Positions 29,049 to 37,977 of a stretch of 64,000 nt of DNA are shown piece after piece; within the stretch, counting starts at the first letter, position 1, and every line of letters begins with the position of its first letter. Position numbers and translations under genes: made by a program. The notes below the pieces were generated by a model. The model did no database searches. It saw only the letters and a program-made list of their open reading frames with translations, and was not told the origin of the DNA. Source of the stretch: Thiorhodovibrio litoralis (GTDB lineage: Bacteria; Pseudomonadota; Gammaproteobacteria; Chromatiales; Chromatiaceae); assembly GCF_033954455.1 (NCBI RefSeq), contig NZ_CP121473.1, positions 372,001 through 436,000 on the forward strand, given 5' to 3'.

Positions 29049-29052
29049 AACT

Positions 29053-29265
29053 ATGCGCTATGCAATTGTCATTGAGAAATCAGACAGCAACTTCTCAGCA
29101 TATGTGCCGGATTTGCCCGGATGTATCGCAACTGGCACTACAGTTGCCGAAGTAGAATCCGAAATCCGGGAAGCAATCACCTTTCACCTAGAAGGTATGC
29201 GGGAAGACGGCATGCCCCCTCCGATGCCACAAAGTCAGGTAGAGTACGTTGATATAGCCGCCTAA
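29053..29265 (+). CDS. hicB: HicB-family antitoxin
   Basis: 70 residues. MRYAIVIEKSDSNFSAYVPD-LPGC is the classical HicB partial RNase H fold, followed by a short helical tail. It is the short form without a clear C-terminal DNA-binding domain. It should bind and inhibit HicA. Starts 4 bases after hicA stop. It is the last gene of the cassette array. Confidence 0.9.
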   Translation: MRYAIVIEKSDSNFSAYVPDLPGCIATGTTVAEVESEIREAITFHLEGMREDGMPPPMPQSQVEYVDIAA

Positions 29266-29340
29266 AGATTGCCTCCAGAGTCCGACCGCTCGCCCCGCTT
29301 ACGGACAATTTCCCGGCTCGGGCGGCTGGGGCTCAGGTCG
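29260..29340 (+). repeat. Possible eroded attC after hicB
   Basis: GCCTAAA at the hicB stop resembles a half-core. GAGTCCGACCGCTCG is imperfectly complementary to CGGGCGGCTGGGGCTC. No GTTRRRY core is seen at the right end, so the site would be non-functional or I have misread it. It marks the probable right edge of the array. Confidence 0.35.
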
Positions 29341-29467
29341 ATATTCCCTCGAAAGCGCAGCATTGACAGCCGCCAAACGACCGATTGATACTTGGACGAC
29401 CTGGGGGGCAGGTCGTTTTTGCTTCCTTTACTCACGCCGACGGCTTGACGATACGATAGGGGGTGTA

Positions 29468-31066
29468 ATGGGAATATGGGGGAGTGATGTCGCGAATTCC
29501 GCGAGGCGCGCCTGTGCGGTGCTTTTGGTCTCGACCCTTGGTGTGTCGCCGGCCGGCGCGGAGGACCTCACGGAGGATCGGATCAGCAGTGCGATCCAAG
29601 AACTCGATCGCATGGCGCCCGAGTTGTTGCAGCGCTCCGGTGTGCCAGGTATGGCGATCGCCGTGATCTCCAGGGACCGGGTTCGCTACCAGCGCGGCTT
29701 CGGTGTCCGTGCGCTTGGCAGTGGCGAGCCGGTCGACACGGAGACGGTTTTCCAACTCGCTTCCGTCTCGAAGCCGCTGGCGGCCACCGTCGTTGCCGGA
29801 CTCGTCGGGGATGGTCTCGTCGCCTGGGAGACGCCTGTCTATCGTTTTCTGCCGGGCTTCGTCTTGTCCAACCGCTCGGTCACGCAAGCCGTGACTATTG
29901 CCGATTTGCTCTCGCATCGCAGCGGATTGCCTGATCACGCGGGGGATCTGCTGGAGGATCTAGGCTTCGATCGTGACGAGATCCTGAAACGTTTGCGGTG
30001 CGAGCCACTCTCGCCTTTTCGCATCACCTATGCCTACACCAATTTCGGCTTCACGGCCGGTGCCCTGGCTGGTGCCTCGGCCGCCGGAATGGACTGGCCC
30101 GATGTCGCCGAGCAGCGGCTGTTCGCGCCACTCGGCATGTACCAGAGCAGCTTCCGCTATGCCGACTATCTGAGCCGGACCAACCGCGCCGTCGCTCACG
30201 CTTATGTGGACGGGGTTTACCAGCCGCTCTATGAGCGCGATCCCGATGCCCAGTCGCCGGCGGGCGGGGCTAGCGCCAGTGTGAGCGATCTGGCGAAGTG
30301 GGCGCAGCTCGCGCTCGACGAGGGCCGCTATGAGGGTGAGCAGGTTATCCAGTCCGCCGCACTGTTGCAGACGCAGTTGCCGCAATCGATCAGCGCTCCG
30401 GCAGACAAGGCGGGCGGACGCTCCGGGTTCTACGGCTTGGGTTGGAACGTCAGCTACGATAACGCCGGCCGCACCAAGCTCAGCCACTCCGGGGCCTTCA
30501 TTCTCGGGGTCGCCACGAGCGTGACCCTCTATCCGGAGCTCGACCTCGGCATTCTGGTCCTGACCAATGGTGCACCCTATGGACTTGCGGAGGCGACGTC
30601 TCAGACCTTCTTCGACTTGGTGCTGGAAGGCGCCGTGCAGGACGACTTGCTGAGCCTTTACTTCGACCGCTTCTCCGTGCTCTGGGCCGAGGAGCGCGAT
30701 TTCATGCGCGATTACAGCGTGCCGCCCGCGAGTCCCGCGCCGTCACTGGCGCAAGCGGCCTATCTGGGCCGCTATTACAACCCCTATTACGGTCCGTTGC
30801 GGGTGAGCGCGGGGGCGACTGGGATGTCGATCACCCTGGGACCGGATTCTATGACCTTCCCCTTGAAGCATTGGGATGGCAATCTCTTCGTGTTTGAGAC
30901 GACTGGGGAAAATGCGCTCGGCCTCAGCGGCGCCGAGTTCGTGATCGGCCCGAGCGGCATCGCTGAAAGCCTCATCCTGGAGCGCTACAACCAGACCGGA
31001 CTAGGCACCTTTAGGCGGCGTCCCGGTCTGCAACTCTGCCAATCCTGGCGCGAATCAGCCGAGTAG
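29468..31066 (+). CDS. AmpC-like (class C/PBP4*) serine hydrolase
   Basis: 532 residues. Signal-like N-terminus (CAVLLVSTLGVSPAGA), then a beta-lactamase/transpeptidase-like domain with S99-V-S-K102 (SxxK), Y190-T-N192 (YxN) and HSG near residue 340. A C-terminal ~150-residue beta-rich domain is typical of secreted esterase/peptidase relatives. It is probably periplasmic and acts on peptide, ester or peptidoglycan substrates; the sequence does not decide. ATG 29468 is chosen because the signal peptide follows; an in-frame earlier start at 29363 would place it internally. GC-rich like the host, unlike the cassettes. Confidence 0.82.
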   Translation: MGIWGSDVANSARRACAVLLVSTLGVSPAGAEDLTEDRISSAIQELDRMAPELLQRSGVPGMAIAVISRDRVRYQRGFGVRALGSGEPVDTETVFQLASVSKPLAATVVAGLVGDGLVAWETPVYRFLPGFVLSNRSVTQAVTIADLLSHRSGLPDHAGDLLEDLGFDRDEILKRLRCEPLSPFRITYAYTNFGFTAGALAGASAAGMDWPDVAEQRLFAPLGMYQSSFRYADYLSRTNRAVAHAYVDGVYQPLYERDPDAQSPAGGASASVSDLAKWAQLALDEGRYEGEQVIQSAALLQTQLPQSISAPADKAGGRSGFYGLGWNVSYDNAGRTKLSHSGAFILGVATSVTLYPELDLGILVLTNGAPYGLAEATSQTFFDLVLEGAVQDDLLSLYFDRFSVLWAEERDFMRDYSVPPASPAPSLAQAAYLGRYYNPYYGPLRVSAGATGMSITLGPDSMTFPLKHWDGNLFVFETTGENALGLSGAEFVIGPSGIAESLILERYNQTGLGTFRRRPGLQLCQSWRESAE

Positions 31067-31157
31067 AGGGGGCGGGTGCCGCAGTGGTGCACAGGGTCAG
31101 TGACAACAGTCGCGGGCTGTCGAGCAATGTCTATTTTGCTCAACGGTAGCTGTTTCG

Positions 31158-31286
31158 GTGGCTGAACCGGCGAAGTCAAAAGCACTCGGTCAAAAGGTCA
31201 GGGTGCTGGTTAAGCCCATCTTGCGCAAGTACGGCTACCCACCAGGCCTGCAGACCGCAGCAGTGCAGGCGGTATTGACGGAGGCC
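31158..31286 (+). pseudogene. Remnant of type I restriction enzyme HsdR C-terminus
   Basis: About 43 codons read KVRVLVKPILRKYGYPP and LQTAAVQAVLTEA, which match the extreme C-terminus of HsdR (the DUF3387-type end, normally KRILRKYGYPPDLQ). After TEA the frame runs into unrelated sequence, and nothing of HsdR is recognisable upstream in the 91 bases after the serine hydrolase gene. It is a decayed fragment, probably left by deletion or turnover in this island. Confidence 0.7.
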
Positions 31287-31344
31287 GGGGGGGTGTCAAC
31301 GGATTGGGGGCGGTTGTTTCGCACGAGCGGAAACATGACTTCCT

Positions 31345-31815
31345 ATGGATGTAAAAGCAACAGATTATCTCGAACGATTTTTGGTGACCTTGCCGGAGGA
31401 GGGACGCCGGCAATCGCGGCAATTCGATGCCTACCATTTTTGCGCGGACCAGAAAAACGCAGATACCTGCGCTGAGCTTGTCCTGAACGGCGATAAACGG
31501 GCAACAGCCGGTCTCGTATGGAGTTACGAGGCAGAAGCGGAACCTCTTCCCGAGGTCGGCAAACTGACTGTCATCACGGATTGGAGCAAGACCCCAAGGT
31601 GCATAATCGAAACAACAGCGGTTGAGATCAGGCCTTTCAAGGATGTCGACTCAGCGTTCGCGTTCGAAGAAGGCGAGGGCGATAAGACACTTGAGTCCTG
31701 GCGAAAAGAACACTGGAAATTTTTCAGCGCCGAGTGTCATGAATTAGGCATTGAACCTAGCCAGGAAATGCCTGTAGTTCTGGAGCGTTTCCAGGTTGTC
31801 TATCGTGAACAGTAA
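31345..31815 (+). CDS. ASCH-domain protein
   Basis: 156 residues. GDKRATAGLVWSYEAEAEPLP followed by TVITDWSKTPRCIIETTAVEIRPF is the ASCH beta-barrel signature, related to the PUA fold. It suggests RNA or modified-nucleoside binding; some relatives hydrolyse N4-acetylcytidine. The C-terminus has a Trp-rich motif (WRKEHWKFFSAECHELG) common in this family. It lies between an hsdR remnant and a toxin-antitoxin pair in the accessory region. Confidence 0.85.
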   Translation: MDVKATDYLERFLVTLPEEGRRQSRQFDAYHFCADQKNADTCAELVLNGDKRATAGLVWSYEAEAEPLPEVGKLTVITDWSKTPRCIIETTAVEIRPFKDVDSAFAFEEGEGDKTLESWRKEHWKFFSAECHELGIEPSQEMPVVLERFQVVYREQ

Positions 31816-31919
31816 GGCCCTTGAGAAGAAGAAAAGCAGCTGGATGAAATTGTTTTCCAGATTGCTGGGCATGCAGCGTGGTCAAGCCAAGGGCCTGATG
31901 CGGCTGTTCGCTGAATTTT

Positions 31920-32306
31920 CTACCAAATCGTTTCGATGCCAAACAGCGAAAAGGCCGGATCTCGCGTGATGAGCGGCAAACGCTCGATCTCACTTTGCGC
32001 CGCCAACATGCGGTCGAAGGGATCCTTTTGCGCCACGCCATAGCCGCCGCTTCGCAAGGCATGCAAATACGACGCAGGCAAATGGCGAAACCCATCGGCC
32101 GCCACCAATTCCCCGAAGCGATCAACCACGCCAGGCACGCCCGATAATTTACCTAATCGGACCTTGGTCGCAATTTCCCAGGCGCTCGCCGCGCTCACGA
32201 AGATCGCGTTGTCTTCATCCGCAATGATCTTGCGCGCAGGGCCAGAAAGGTCCGGGCTGTCCGTCACCCACCAGAGGAAAGCGTGCGTATCCAGGAGCGC
32301 GCTCAC
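31920..32306 (-). CDS. PIN-domain toxin, VapC-like
   Basis: 128 residues. LLDTHAFLWW at the start, SAASAWEIATK, then DPFDRMLAAQ and LPLITRD carry the conserved acidic residues of PIN ribonucleases. Predicted to cleave RNA when released from its antitoxin. Its start overlaps the antitoxin stop by 4 bases, so the pair is translationally coupled. Confidence 0.92.
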   Translation of the reverse strand: MSALLDTHAFLWWVTDSPDLSGPARKIIADEDNAIFVSAASAWEIATKVRLGKLSGVPGVVDRFGELVAADGFRHLPASYLHALRSGGYGVAQKDPFDRMLAAQSEIERLPLITRDPAFSLFGIETIW

Positions 32307-32542
32307 CCGGCTTGCTCCCAGGCGCGCAGCTCATCATCCGGCAGCTCCTCGAAAAACGCATCATCCACGCATCCAGAAAGGCGCCCGGGGCGACGCCCCG
32401 ACGCTGCTTGATCGAGCGGCATCAGGCGCGCGTAGGGCTTCCCCGCTTTAGCCAGGACGATCTCGCGGCCCGCATGCGCCTGTTCGAGCAGGCGAGAAAA
32501 ATGGGTTTTTGCCTCATGGACATTGACGCTTAAGACTGACAT
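32303..32542 (-). CDS. Phd/YefM-type antitoxin
   Basis: 79 residues. NVHEAKTHFSRLLEQAHAGREI and LAKAGKPYARLMPLD are the Phd/YefM N-terminal DNA-binding fold. The acidic C-terminus (DDAFFEELPDDELRAWE) should wrap the PIN toxin. Likely autoregulates the operon. The ~288 bases to the next gene on the right hold no recognised coding sequence. Confidence 0.9.
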   Translation of the reverse strand: MSVLSVNVHEAKTHFSRLLEQAHAGREIVLAKAGKPYARLMPLDQAASGRRPGRLSGCVDDAFFEELPDDELRAWEQAG

Positions 32543-32830
32543 TGTTTGCGCTCAGGTGGACTAAGTCGTAAAACTAAGTCTGGCCTGGCGCCAAGCGAAA
32601 AGCAAGACAATTGCTTCTGCCGCGCTATCCTCGGCTTCTCTCCAGGCGAGTTGGCTAAGCGGACGGGATGCCGCGCGGCTGTTGATCAGGTAGCATGTCT
32701 TTCCCTCGACTGAGTCGCGCCACCACTCTACCATGTGCTTGCGATGCCCAATGCGGCACCGATCGACATCTCTCCATACCAAAGCGCCTAACAGACACGC
32801 AAGCAACAACAAGTAAAGAGGAGCGAAGCC

Positions 32831-33076
32831 ATGGCTTATGTCACCATCGATGGTCAAAAGTATGAGAAAGAACTGCTGGATCTGGCAAAAAAGCATACAA
32901 CCGGGGCTGGCGAGGGCAAATTGTCGAAAGATGAGGTCGCGGACCTGTTCAAATCCGCATCCGATGGGCAAGGCGTCACCGATACCGAAAAGGACACGCT
33001 GGCCTATATCCGCAAGAACTTCGAATTCACGGATGCCGCAGCGAGAGATTTTGATGAGAGCTTTGCCAAGCTATAA
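32831..33076 (+). CDS. Small hypothetical acidic protein, 81 residues
   Basis: Reads MAYVTIDGQKYEKELLDLAK with a helical, Lys/Asp-rich remainder (SKDEVADLFKSASDGQG, DAAARDFDESFAKL). No signal peptide or membrane segment and no family recognised. AAAGAGGAG lies about 8 bases before the ATG, a strong ribosome-binding site. Codon use is host-like. It sits 73 bases before the ABC transporter genes and could be co-transcribed. The DxxGxGxxD-like stretch is not a convincing EF-hand. Confidence 0.75.
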   Translation: MAYVTIDGQKYEKELLDLAKKHTTGAGEGKLSKDEVADLFKSASDGQGVTDTEKDTLAYIRKNFEFTDAAARDFDESFAKL

Positions 33077-33149
33077 GCTGGCCTGATCGATTGCCGGGCC
33101 TCGCGGTGCCCGGCAGCCGCCATCCCCGATATAGAGAGGAGATTTGATT

Positions 33150-34187
33150 ATGTTTCAACGGAAATTCACTCAAGGATGCGCGGCTTGTCTGGCGTTTGCG
33201 AGTCTGTGTCTGGGCCCTTTGACGGCCGTTGCGGGTGACACGCTCGACGCGGTTAAGAAGCGCGGCTTTGTTCAGTGCGGGGTCAATACCGGTCTGCCCG
33301 GTTTTTCGAATGCGGATGACCAAGGCGAGTGGACCGGCCTGGATGTGGACTTCTGCCGGGCGGTCGCTGCGGCCGTGCTGGGCGATGCGCAGAAGGTCCA
33401 GTTCACCCCGCTGACGGCAAAGGAACGACTCACTGCGTTGCAGTCCGGGGAGATCGACGTGCTCTCGCGCAACACCACCTGGACCTTGACGCGCGATACC
33501 TCGCTTGGTATCAATTTCACCGGTGTGAGCTACTACGACGGGCAGGGGTTCATGGTGACCAAAGCCCTGGGTATCAAAAGTGCCAAGGAGCTTGATGGCG
33601 CGGCGGTCTGCATTCTGGCGGGAACCACCACCGAGCTGAATCTGGCTGACTATTTTCGCACTAACGGCATGGAGTACGAGCCGGTGGTATTCGACACCGC
33701 CGACCAGACCGCGCGCGGTTTTGAGGCCGGGCGTTGCGATGTGCTGACCAGCGATCAGTCGCAGCTTTATGGGGTGCGCCTTAAGCTGAAGGAAGCGGAC
33801 AAGGCGGAGATTCTGCCCGAGGTGATTTCCAAGGAGCCCCTGGGGCCAGCGGTGCGTCAGGGTGACGATGACTGGTTCAACATCGTGCGTTGGACGCTTT
33901 TTGCGATGGTGAACGCGGAAGAGTTTGGCGTGACCGCGGCCAATGTCGATGAGATGAAGAAATCGACAACCAATCCGGAAGTCCGCCGCCTGCTTGGCTT
34001 GGAGGGGATCAAAGGCAAGGGCCTGGGGCTCAAAGATGACTGGGCGTATCAAATCGTCAAGCAAGTCGGTAACTATGGCGAAGTGTTCGCGCGCACCGTC
34101 GGCAGCGGCTCGCCGCTTGGCATCCCGCGCGGGCTGAATGCTCTGTGGCGCGATGGCGGTCTGCAATACGCCCCGCCGATCCGCTGA
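33150..34187 (+). CDS. aapJ: General L-amino acid ABC transporter, periplasmic binding protein
   Basis: 345 residues. Signal peptide ends near LTAVAG, followed by DTLDAVKKRGFVQCGVNTGLPGF and GEWTGLDVDFCRAVAAAVLG, diagnostic of AapJ/BztA binding proteins. It binds polar amino acids such as glutamate, glutamine or aspartate in the periplasm. GAGAGGAG precedes the ATG by 8 bases. First gene of aapJQMP, in the standard order. Confidence 0.93.
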   Translation: MFQRKFTQGCAACLAFASLCLGPLTAVAGDTLDAVKKRGFVQCGVNTGLPGFSNADDQGEWTGLDVDFCRAVAAAVLGDAQKVQFTPLTAKERLTALQSGEIDVLSRNTTWTLTRDTSLGINFTGVSYYDGQGFMVTKALGIKSAKELDGAAVCILAGTTTELNLADYFRTNGMEYEPVVFDTADQTARGFEAGRCDVLTSDQSQLYGVRLKLKEADKAEILPEVISKEPLGPAVRQGDDDWFNIVRWTLFAMVNAEEFGVTAANVDEMKKSTTNPEVRRLLGLEGIKGKGLGLKDDWAYQIVKQVGNYGEVFARTVGSGSPLGIPRGLNALWRDGGLQYAPPIR

Positions 34188-34202
34188 CCGAATCGGCACG
34201 TT

Positions 34203-35447
34203 TTGAAGCCACAACCCGCCGCTGACAAAACCTCCTCGCGCCAGTTGCCGACTTGGCTCGGCTGGCTGAGCCGGTCAGGTCAGCGGCCAAGCCACTGGCT
34301 GAACTGGCGCGACCCCCAAGTCCGGGCGCTGGTGTTCCAGGCCCTGTTTGTGGTTGGCGTTGGCGCGCTGCTGGCTGATATTGTCGCCAACACCCTGGCG
34401 AATATGGAAAGCCGGGGGATCAGCACCGGTTTTGGCTTTCTCTCATCCGAGGCCGGTTTTGGCATCCTGCAAACGCTGATTCCTTACTCAGAGACTTCGA
34501 GCTTTGGACGCACCTTTGTTGTCGGGCTGCTGAACACCCTGCTCGTGTCGGTGCTCGGCATCGCACTGGCGACCCTGCTCGGGTTTGTGATTGGCATCGC
34601 TCGGCTGTCTACCAACTGGCTGTTGGCGCGGCTCGCCTCGGTCTATATCGAGGTGTTCCGCAATATCCCTTTGCTGCTGCAGATTTTCTTTTGGTATTTC
34701 GCCGTCCTGCAAGCGCTGCCGAGCCCGCGCGACAGCCTGTCGCTGGGCGAGGCGGTGTTTCTTAACCTGCGTGGGCTCTATCTTCCCCGTCCGCTGCCAG
34801 AAGCCGGCTTCGACTGGGTGATGGCGGCTCTGGCGCTCGGCATCCTGGCGAGCATTGCGCTGCGGGTCTGGTCACGCCGGCGGCAGGCACGCACCGGACA
34901 GCTGTTCCCGCTGCTGCCGGCTGCACTGGGGCTGATCGTCGGACTGCCGACGCTGGTGTTCGTGCTCGCCGGTGCTCCGCTTGGCTGGGAGTTGCCGGTA
35001 CTGCGCGGCTTTAACTTTCGTGGCGGCATTACCATGATCCCAGAGCTGGCGGCGCTGCTGCTGGCGCTGTCGATTTACACCGCCGCCTTTATCGCCGAGA
35101 TCGTGCGCGCGGGCATTCAGTCGGTTGACGGTGGACAAACGGAGGCGGCGGAGGCGCTTGGATTAAGGCACGGGCAGATCCTGCGGCTGATCGTCATTCC
35201 CCAAGCCCTGCGGGTCATCATCCCGCCGCTGACCAGTCAGTATCTGAATCTGCTCAAGAACTCCTCGCTCGCGACCGCCATCGGTTACCCGGACCTGGTC
35301 AATGTCTTTGCCGGCACCACCCTGAACCAGACCGGTCAGGCAGTGGAGGTGATCGCCATGACCATGGCGGTCTATCTGACTATCAGCCTGCTGATCTCGC
35401 TGTTCATGAACTGGTACAACGCCCGCTCGGCGTTGAATGCGCGTTGA
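34203..35447 (+). CDS. aapQ: General L-amino acid ABC transporter, permease AapQ
   Basis: 414 residues with about eight membrane segments; the binding-protein-dependent transport signature [20 protein letters not shown] is near residue 320. TTG 34203 is the probable start, 15 bases after aapJ, because no ATG or GTG lies suitably close. The central insertion (about 180-270) is typical of the Aap/Bzt family. Pairs with AapM to form the membrane channel. Confidence 0.92.
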   Translation: MKPQPAADKTSSRQLPTWLGWLSRSGQRPSHWLNWRDPQVRALVFQALFVVGVGALLADIVANTLANMESRGISTGFGFLSSEAGFGILQTLIPYSETSSFGRTFVVGLLNTLLVSVLGIALATLLGFVIGIARLSTNWLLARLASVYIEVFRNIPLLLQIFFWYFAVLQALPSPRDSLSLGEAVFLNLRGLYLPRPLPEAGFDWVMAALALGILASIALRVWSRRRQARTGQLFPLLPAALGLIVGLPTLVFVLAGAPLGWELPVLRGFNFRGGITMIPELAALLLALSIYTAAFIAEIVRAGIQSVDGGQTEAAEALGLRHGQILRLIVIPQALRVIIPPLTSQYLNLLKNSSLATAIGYPDLVNVFAGTTLNQTGQAVEVIAMTMAVYLTISLLISLFMNWYNARSALNAR

Positions 35448-36582
35448 GACGGATACCATGATGAGCTCGGGCAGCGAATCGAAAAGACCCAGCCCCGGTG
35501 CAGGTCCGCCGAAAACCGCTGGCAGCCCCACGATGCGCGCCGGGCATTGGGTGCGGCGAAATCTCTTTTCCACGCCGTTTAACAGCGCCCTGACCCTGCT
35601 GATCCTCTACGGGCTCTACCTGGCCCTGCCGCCGCTGATCAATTGGGCCATTATCAATGCGGACTGGATCGGCGCCAGCCGAGAGGATTGCACCAGCGGC
35701 GGCGCCTGTTGGGTCTTCATCGGTATGCGGCTCAATCAGTTTCTGTACGGCTTTTACCCGGCGGAGGAACAGTGGCGGGTCAATCTCGGCTTTTCGCTGC
35801 TCGCTCTGTTGCTGGTGCCGCTGACCATCAAGGGCTTTCGCCACAAGCGCCCGCTTGCCTTGGCGCTGGTGCTTGGCTATCCCGCCATCGCCTATCTGCT
35901 GTTTCATGGCGGCGTGCCCGGTCTGCCGTTGGTACAGACCCACCAGTGGGGCGGGCTGATGCTCACCCTGGTGCTGGCAGTGGTCGGCATCGTCTTGGCG
36001 CTGCCCTTCGGCGTGCTGTTGGCGTTGGGGCGGCGCTCGAAAATGCCGATCATTCGCGCGGGCTGCATCACCTATATCGAGATCTGGCGCGGCGTGCCGC
36101 TGATTACGGTGCTCTTCATGGCCTCGGTCATGCTGCCGCTGTTCTTTCCGGGCGAGGTCACGGTCGATAAGCTGCTGCGCGCCATGATCGGCATCGTGCT
36201 GTTCCAGTCCGCCTACATGGCGGAGGTGGTGCGCGGTGGCCTGCAGGCCATTCCTAAAGGGCAATACGAGGCCGCCGAGGCGCTCGGGCTCGGCTACTGG
36301 CGGAGCATGCGGCTGGTGATTCTGCCGCAGGCGCTGCGGCTGGTCATTCCCGGCATCGTCAACACCTTTATCGCCTTGTTCAAGGACACCACCCTGGTGC
36401 TGATCATCGGCCTGTTCGACCTGCTCGGCATCATCCAGCAGGCGTTTACCGATCCTAACTGGCTTGGCTATGCAGTGGAGGGCTATGTGTTTGCCGCACT
36501 GGTGTATTGGATTTTCTGCTTCGGCATGTCACGCTACAGCCAGACGCTGGAGCAGGAGCTCAACCGCGGGACCTCAAGATGA
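35437..36582 (+). CDS. aapM: General L-amino acid ABC transporter, permease AapM
   Basis: 381 residues. Hydrophobic segments throughout from about residue 40; the permease signature [20 protein letters not shown] lies near 285. The loop [19 protein letters not shown] is characteristic of AapM/BztC. ATG 35437 overlaps aapQ by 11 bases; ATGs at 35458 and 35461 are alternatives. Its stop overlaps the aapP start. Confidence 0.92.
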   Translation: MRVETDTMMSSGSESKRPSPGAGPPKTAGSPTMRAGHWVRRNLFSTPFNSALTLLILYGLYLALPPLINWAIINADWIGASREDCTSGGACWVFIGMRLNQFLYGFYPAEEQWRVNLGFSLLALLLVPLTIKGFRHKRPLALALVLGYPAIAYLLFHGGVPGLPLVQTHQWGGLMLTLVLAVVGIVLALPFGVLLALGRRSKMPIIRAGCITYIEIWRGVPLITVLFMASVMLPLFFPGEVTVDKLLRAMIGIVLFQSAYMAEVVRGGLQAIPKGQYEAAEALGLGYWRSMRLVILPQALRLVIPGIVNTFIALFKDTTLVLIIGLFDLLGIIQQAFTDPNWLGYAVEGYVFAALVYWIFCFGMSRYSQTLEQELNRGTSR

Positions 36583-37358
36583 CCGAGAGCGAAAGCATCG
36601 ATTCAACCGGGACGCAAACCGCCGCTGCTAACCCGATGATCCAGATCCAGGATCTGCATAAATGGTTCGAGGAGTTCCATGTCCTCAAAGGCATCGATCT
36701 CAATGTCGCACGGGGCGAGCGCATCGTCATCTGCGGGCCTTCTGGCTCCGGCAAATCCACTCTGATCCGCTGCATCAATCATCTCGAAACCCACCAGCGC
36801 GGGCGCATCGTCGTCGACGGCATTGAGCTCCGTGAGGACTTGCGCAACATCGAGCAAGTGCGCAGCGAGGTCGGCATGGTGTTTCAGCAGTTCAATCTCT
36901 TCCCGCACCTGACGGTGCTGGAGAACTGCTGCCTGGCCCCCATCTGGGTGCGCCACATCCCGCGCCGGGAGGCCGAGCGCAGTGCCATGGAATATCTCGA
37001 ACGGGTGCGTATCCCCGAGCAGGCCGACAAATACCCCGCGCAACTCTCCGGTGGTCAGCAGCAACGGGTCGCTATCGCCCGCAGCCTGTGCATGAACCCG
37101 CGGGTGATGCTATTCGACGAGCCTACCTCGGCGCTCGACCCGGAGATGATCAAGGAAGTGCTCGATGTCATGACCGAGCTCGCTAGCGAAGGCATGACCA
37201 TGCTCTGCGTCACCCACGAGATGGCCTTTGCCCGCACCGTCGCCGACCGCGTGCTCTTCATGGACGGTGGCGAAATCCTCGAGGCGGCTCCGCCCGAGGC
37301 TTTCTTCAGCAATCCCCAGCACGAGCGCACGCAATTGTTTCTCGGTCAGATCTTGTAA
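36579..37358 (+). CDS. aapP: General L-amino acid ABC transporter, ATPase AapP
   Basis: 259 residues. Walker [10 protein letters not shown], signature [15 protein letters not shown], Walker [13 protein letters not shown] and switch histidine in CVTHEM. The ATG overlaps the aapM stop (ATGA). Powers amino-acid import with AapJQM. The first ~20 residues precede the conserved start and are non-conserved. Confidence 0.94.
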   Translation: MTESESIDSTGTQTAAANPMIQIQDLHKWFEEFHVLKGIDLNVARGERIVICGPSGSGKSTLIRCINHLETHQRGRIVVDGIELREDLRNIEQVRSEVGMVFQQFNLFPHLTVLENCCLAPIWVRHIPRREAERSAMEYLERVRIPEQADKYPAQLSGGQQQRVAIARSLCMNPRVMLFDEPTSALDPEMIKEVLDVMTELASEGMTMLCVTHEMAFARTVADRVLFMDGGEILEAAPPEAFFSNPQHERTQLFLGQIL

Positions 37359-37361
37359 CCA

Positions 37362-37383
37362 GCTGAGGGCTAGCACCCTCAGC
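37362..37383 (+). terminator. Hairpin after aapP
   Basis: GCTGAGGG-CTAGCA-CCCTCAGC forms a perfect 8-bp stem 4 bases after the aapP stop. No T run follows, so it may slow degradation of the transcript or act with Rho rather than as a classical terminator. Confidence 0.5.
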
Positions 37384-37491
37384 CATGGATTCGAGAATCT
37401 CTACCAGACACTGCCGACCAACTGACTAGAGGTTTATATGGCCCGGGCCAAAGGCCGATATGGACCGGGACCTTAATCTACCGAAAACAGC

Positions 37492-37914
37492 TCAGTCCTT
37501 TTCGCTTAAGCCGGCATTAGCCAGAGCTTTCTTGCAACGGCCACTGATCTGCTTCTCGTGCTCTTGTAGGCAGATAATCAGCCGCCCCTCGCCTTTGGAC
37601 ACCGAGTCACAGTATTCATCGAGATCATCGTCGCATTCGTCGGCCACATCACTCAGGAGGCCTACGGCTTGTTCAAGTTGCACGGAGGCATCATAGAGGG
37701 CCAGCTCGCACTGCCCAGAGAGCTTGTCTCCGTATGCGTATAGACAGGCCAGCACCCGGCCGGCTCCAGGTGTGACTCCAGTGCAATGCGTTTCAAGCTC
37801 CTTCTCACAGCCTTGCGATATCGCTTTGGCGAGAGGATTCTCCTGTGCCAAAGCGCCGAAAGACAAGACATTGAGGAGAATCAGGATGGTCGCGCCGAAT
37901 ATGGATTGTTTCAT
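37492..37914 (-). CDS. Exported cysteine-rich repeat protein
   Basis: 140 residues. Signal peptide to about FGALAQ23, then two copies of the Cys-rich repeat: CEKELETHCTGVTPGAGRVLACLYAY and a second with CDDDLDEYC and GEGRLIICLQEHE. This is the golgi-apparatus-protein/FGF-receptor-like cysteine repeat found in bacterial secreted proteins of unknown role. Eight or more cysteines suggest disulfides in the periplasm. Adjacent to and co-oriented with the chemoreceptor gene, 63 bases apart. Confidence 0.82.
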   Translation of the reverse strand: MKQSIFGATILILLNVLSFGALAQENPLAKAISQGCEKELETHCTGVTPGAGRVLACLYAYGDKLSGQCELALYDASVQLEQAVGLLSDVADECDDDLDEYCDSVSKGEGRLIICLQEHEKQISGRCKKALANAGLSEKD

Positions 37915-37977
37915 GTTAATTTGCCTTCGTTTGATGATTGACTTTGTTGGCGTTTTGCCTTTGTGTTGGGATTACGA

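Larger units (their letters stand above)
23644..29340 (+). mobile_element. Integron gene-cassette array without integrase (CALIN-like)
   Basis: Seven boundaries with the GTTRRRY-like integrase cleavage core occur in one orientation, at 23644, 24047, 26358, 26711, 27423, 28391 and 28821. From the second onward, each is preceded by an imperfect palindrome starting with a YAAC half-core: 61-102 bases long in five cases, shortened to 47 bases at 26711. This is the structure of attC sites. Most cassettes carry one or two small genes on the + strand, beginning within about 10-40 bases of the boundary. Contents: small-ORF cassette, restriction-modification, small-ORF cassette copy, 201-residue hypothetical, GNAT plus CX3C protein, Cdd1-like protein, hicAB. 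No tyrosine recombinase (intI) is found in this window, so it fits a cluster of attC sites lacking an integrase. The genes look more AT-rich than the host background. Confidence 0.85.

Noticed and set aside
23190-29467. Integron integrase gene beside the array
   Set aside because: I looked for a tyrosine-recombinase frame on both strands at both edges; none is present in the window.
32561-32971. Minus-strand 136-codon frame upstream of the 81-residue gene
   Set aside because: It overlaps the better supported small gene with a strong ribosome-binding site and has no recognisable domain.
33027-34214. Minus-strand 395-codon frame opposite aapJ
   Set aside because: Antisense shadow; aapJ is firmly identified on the plus strand.
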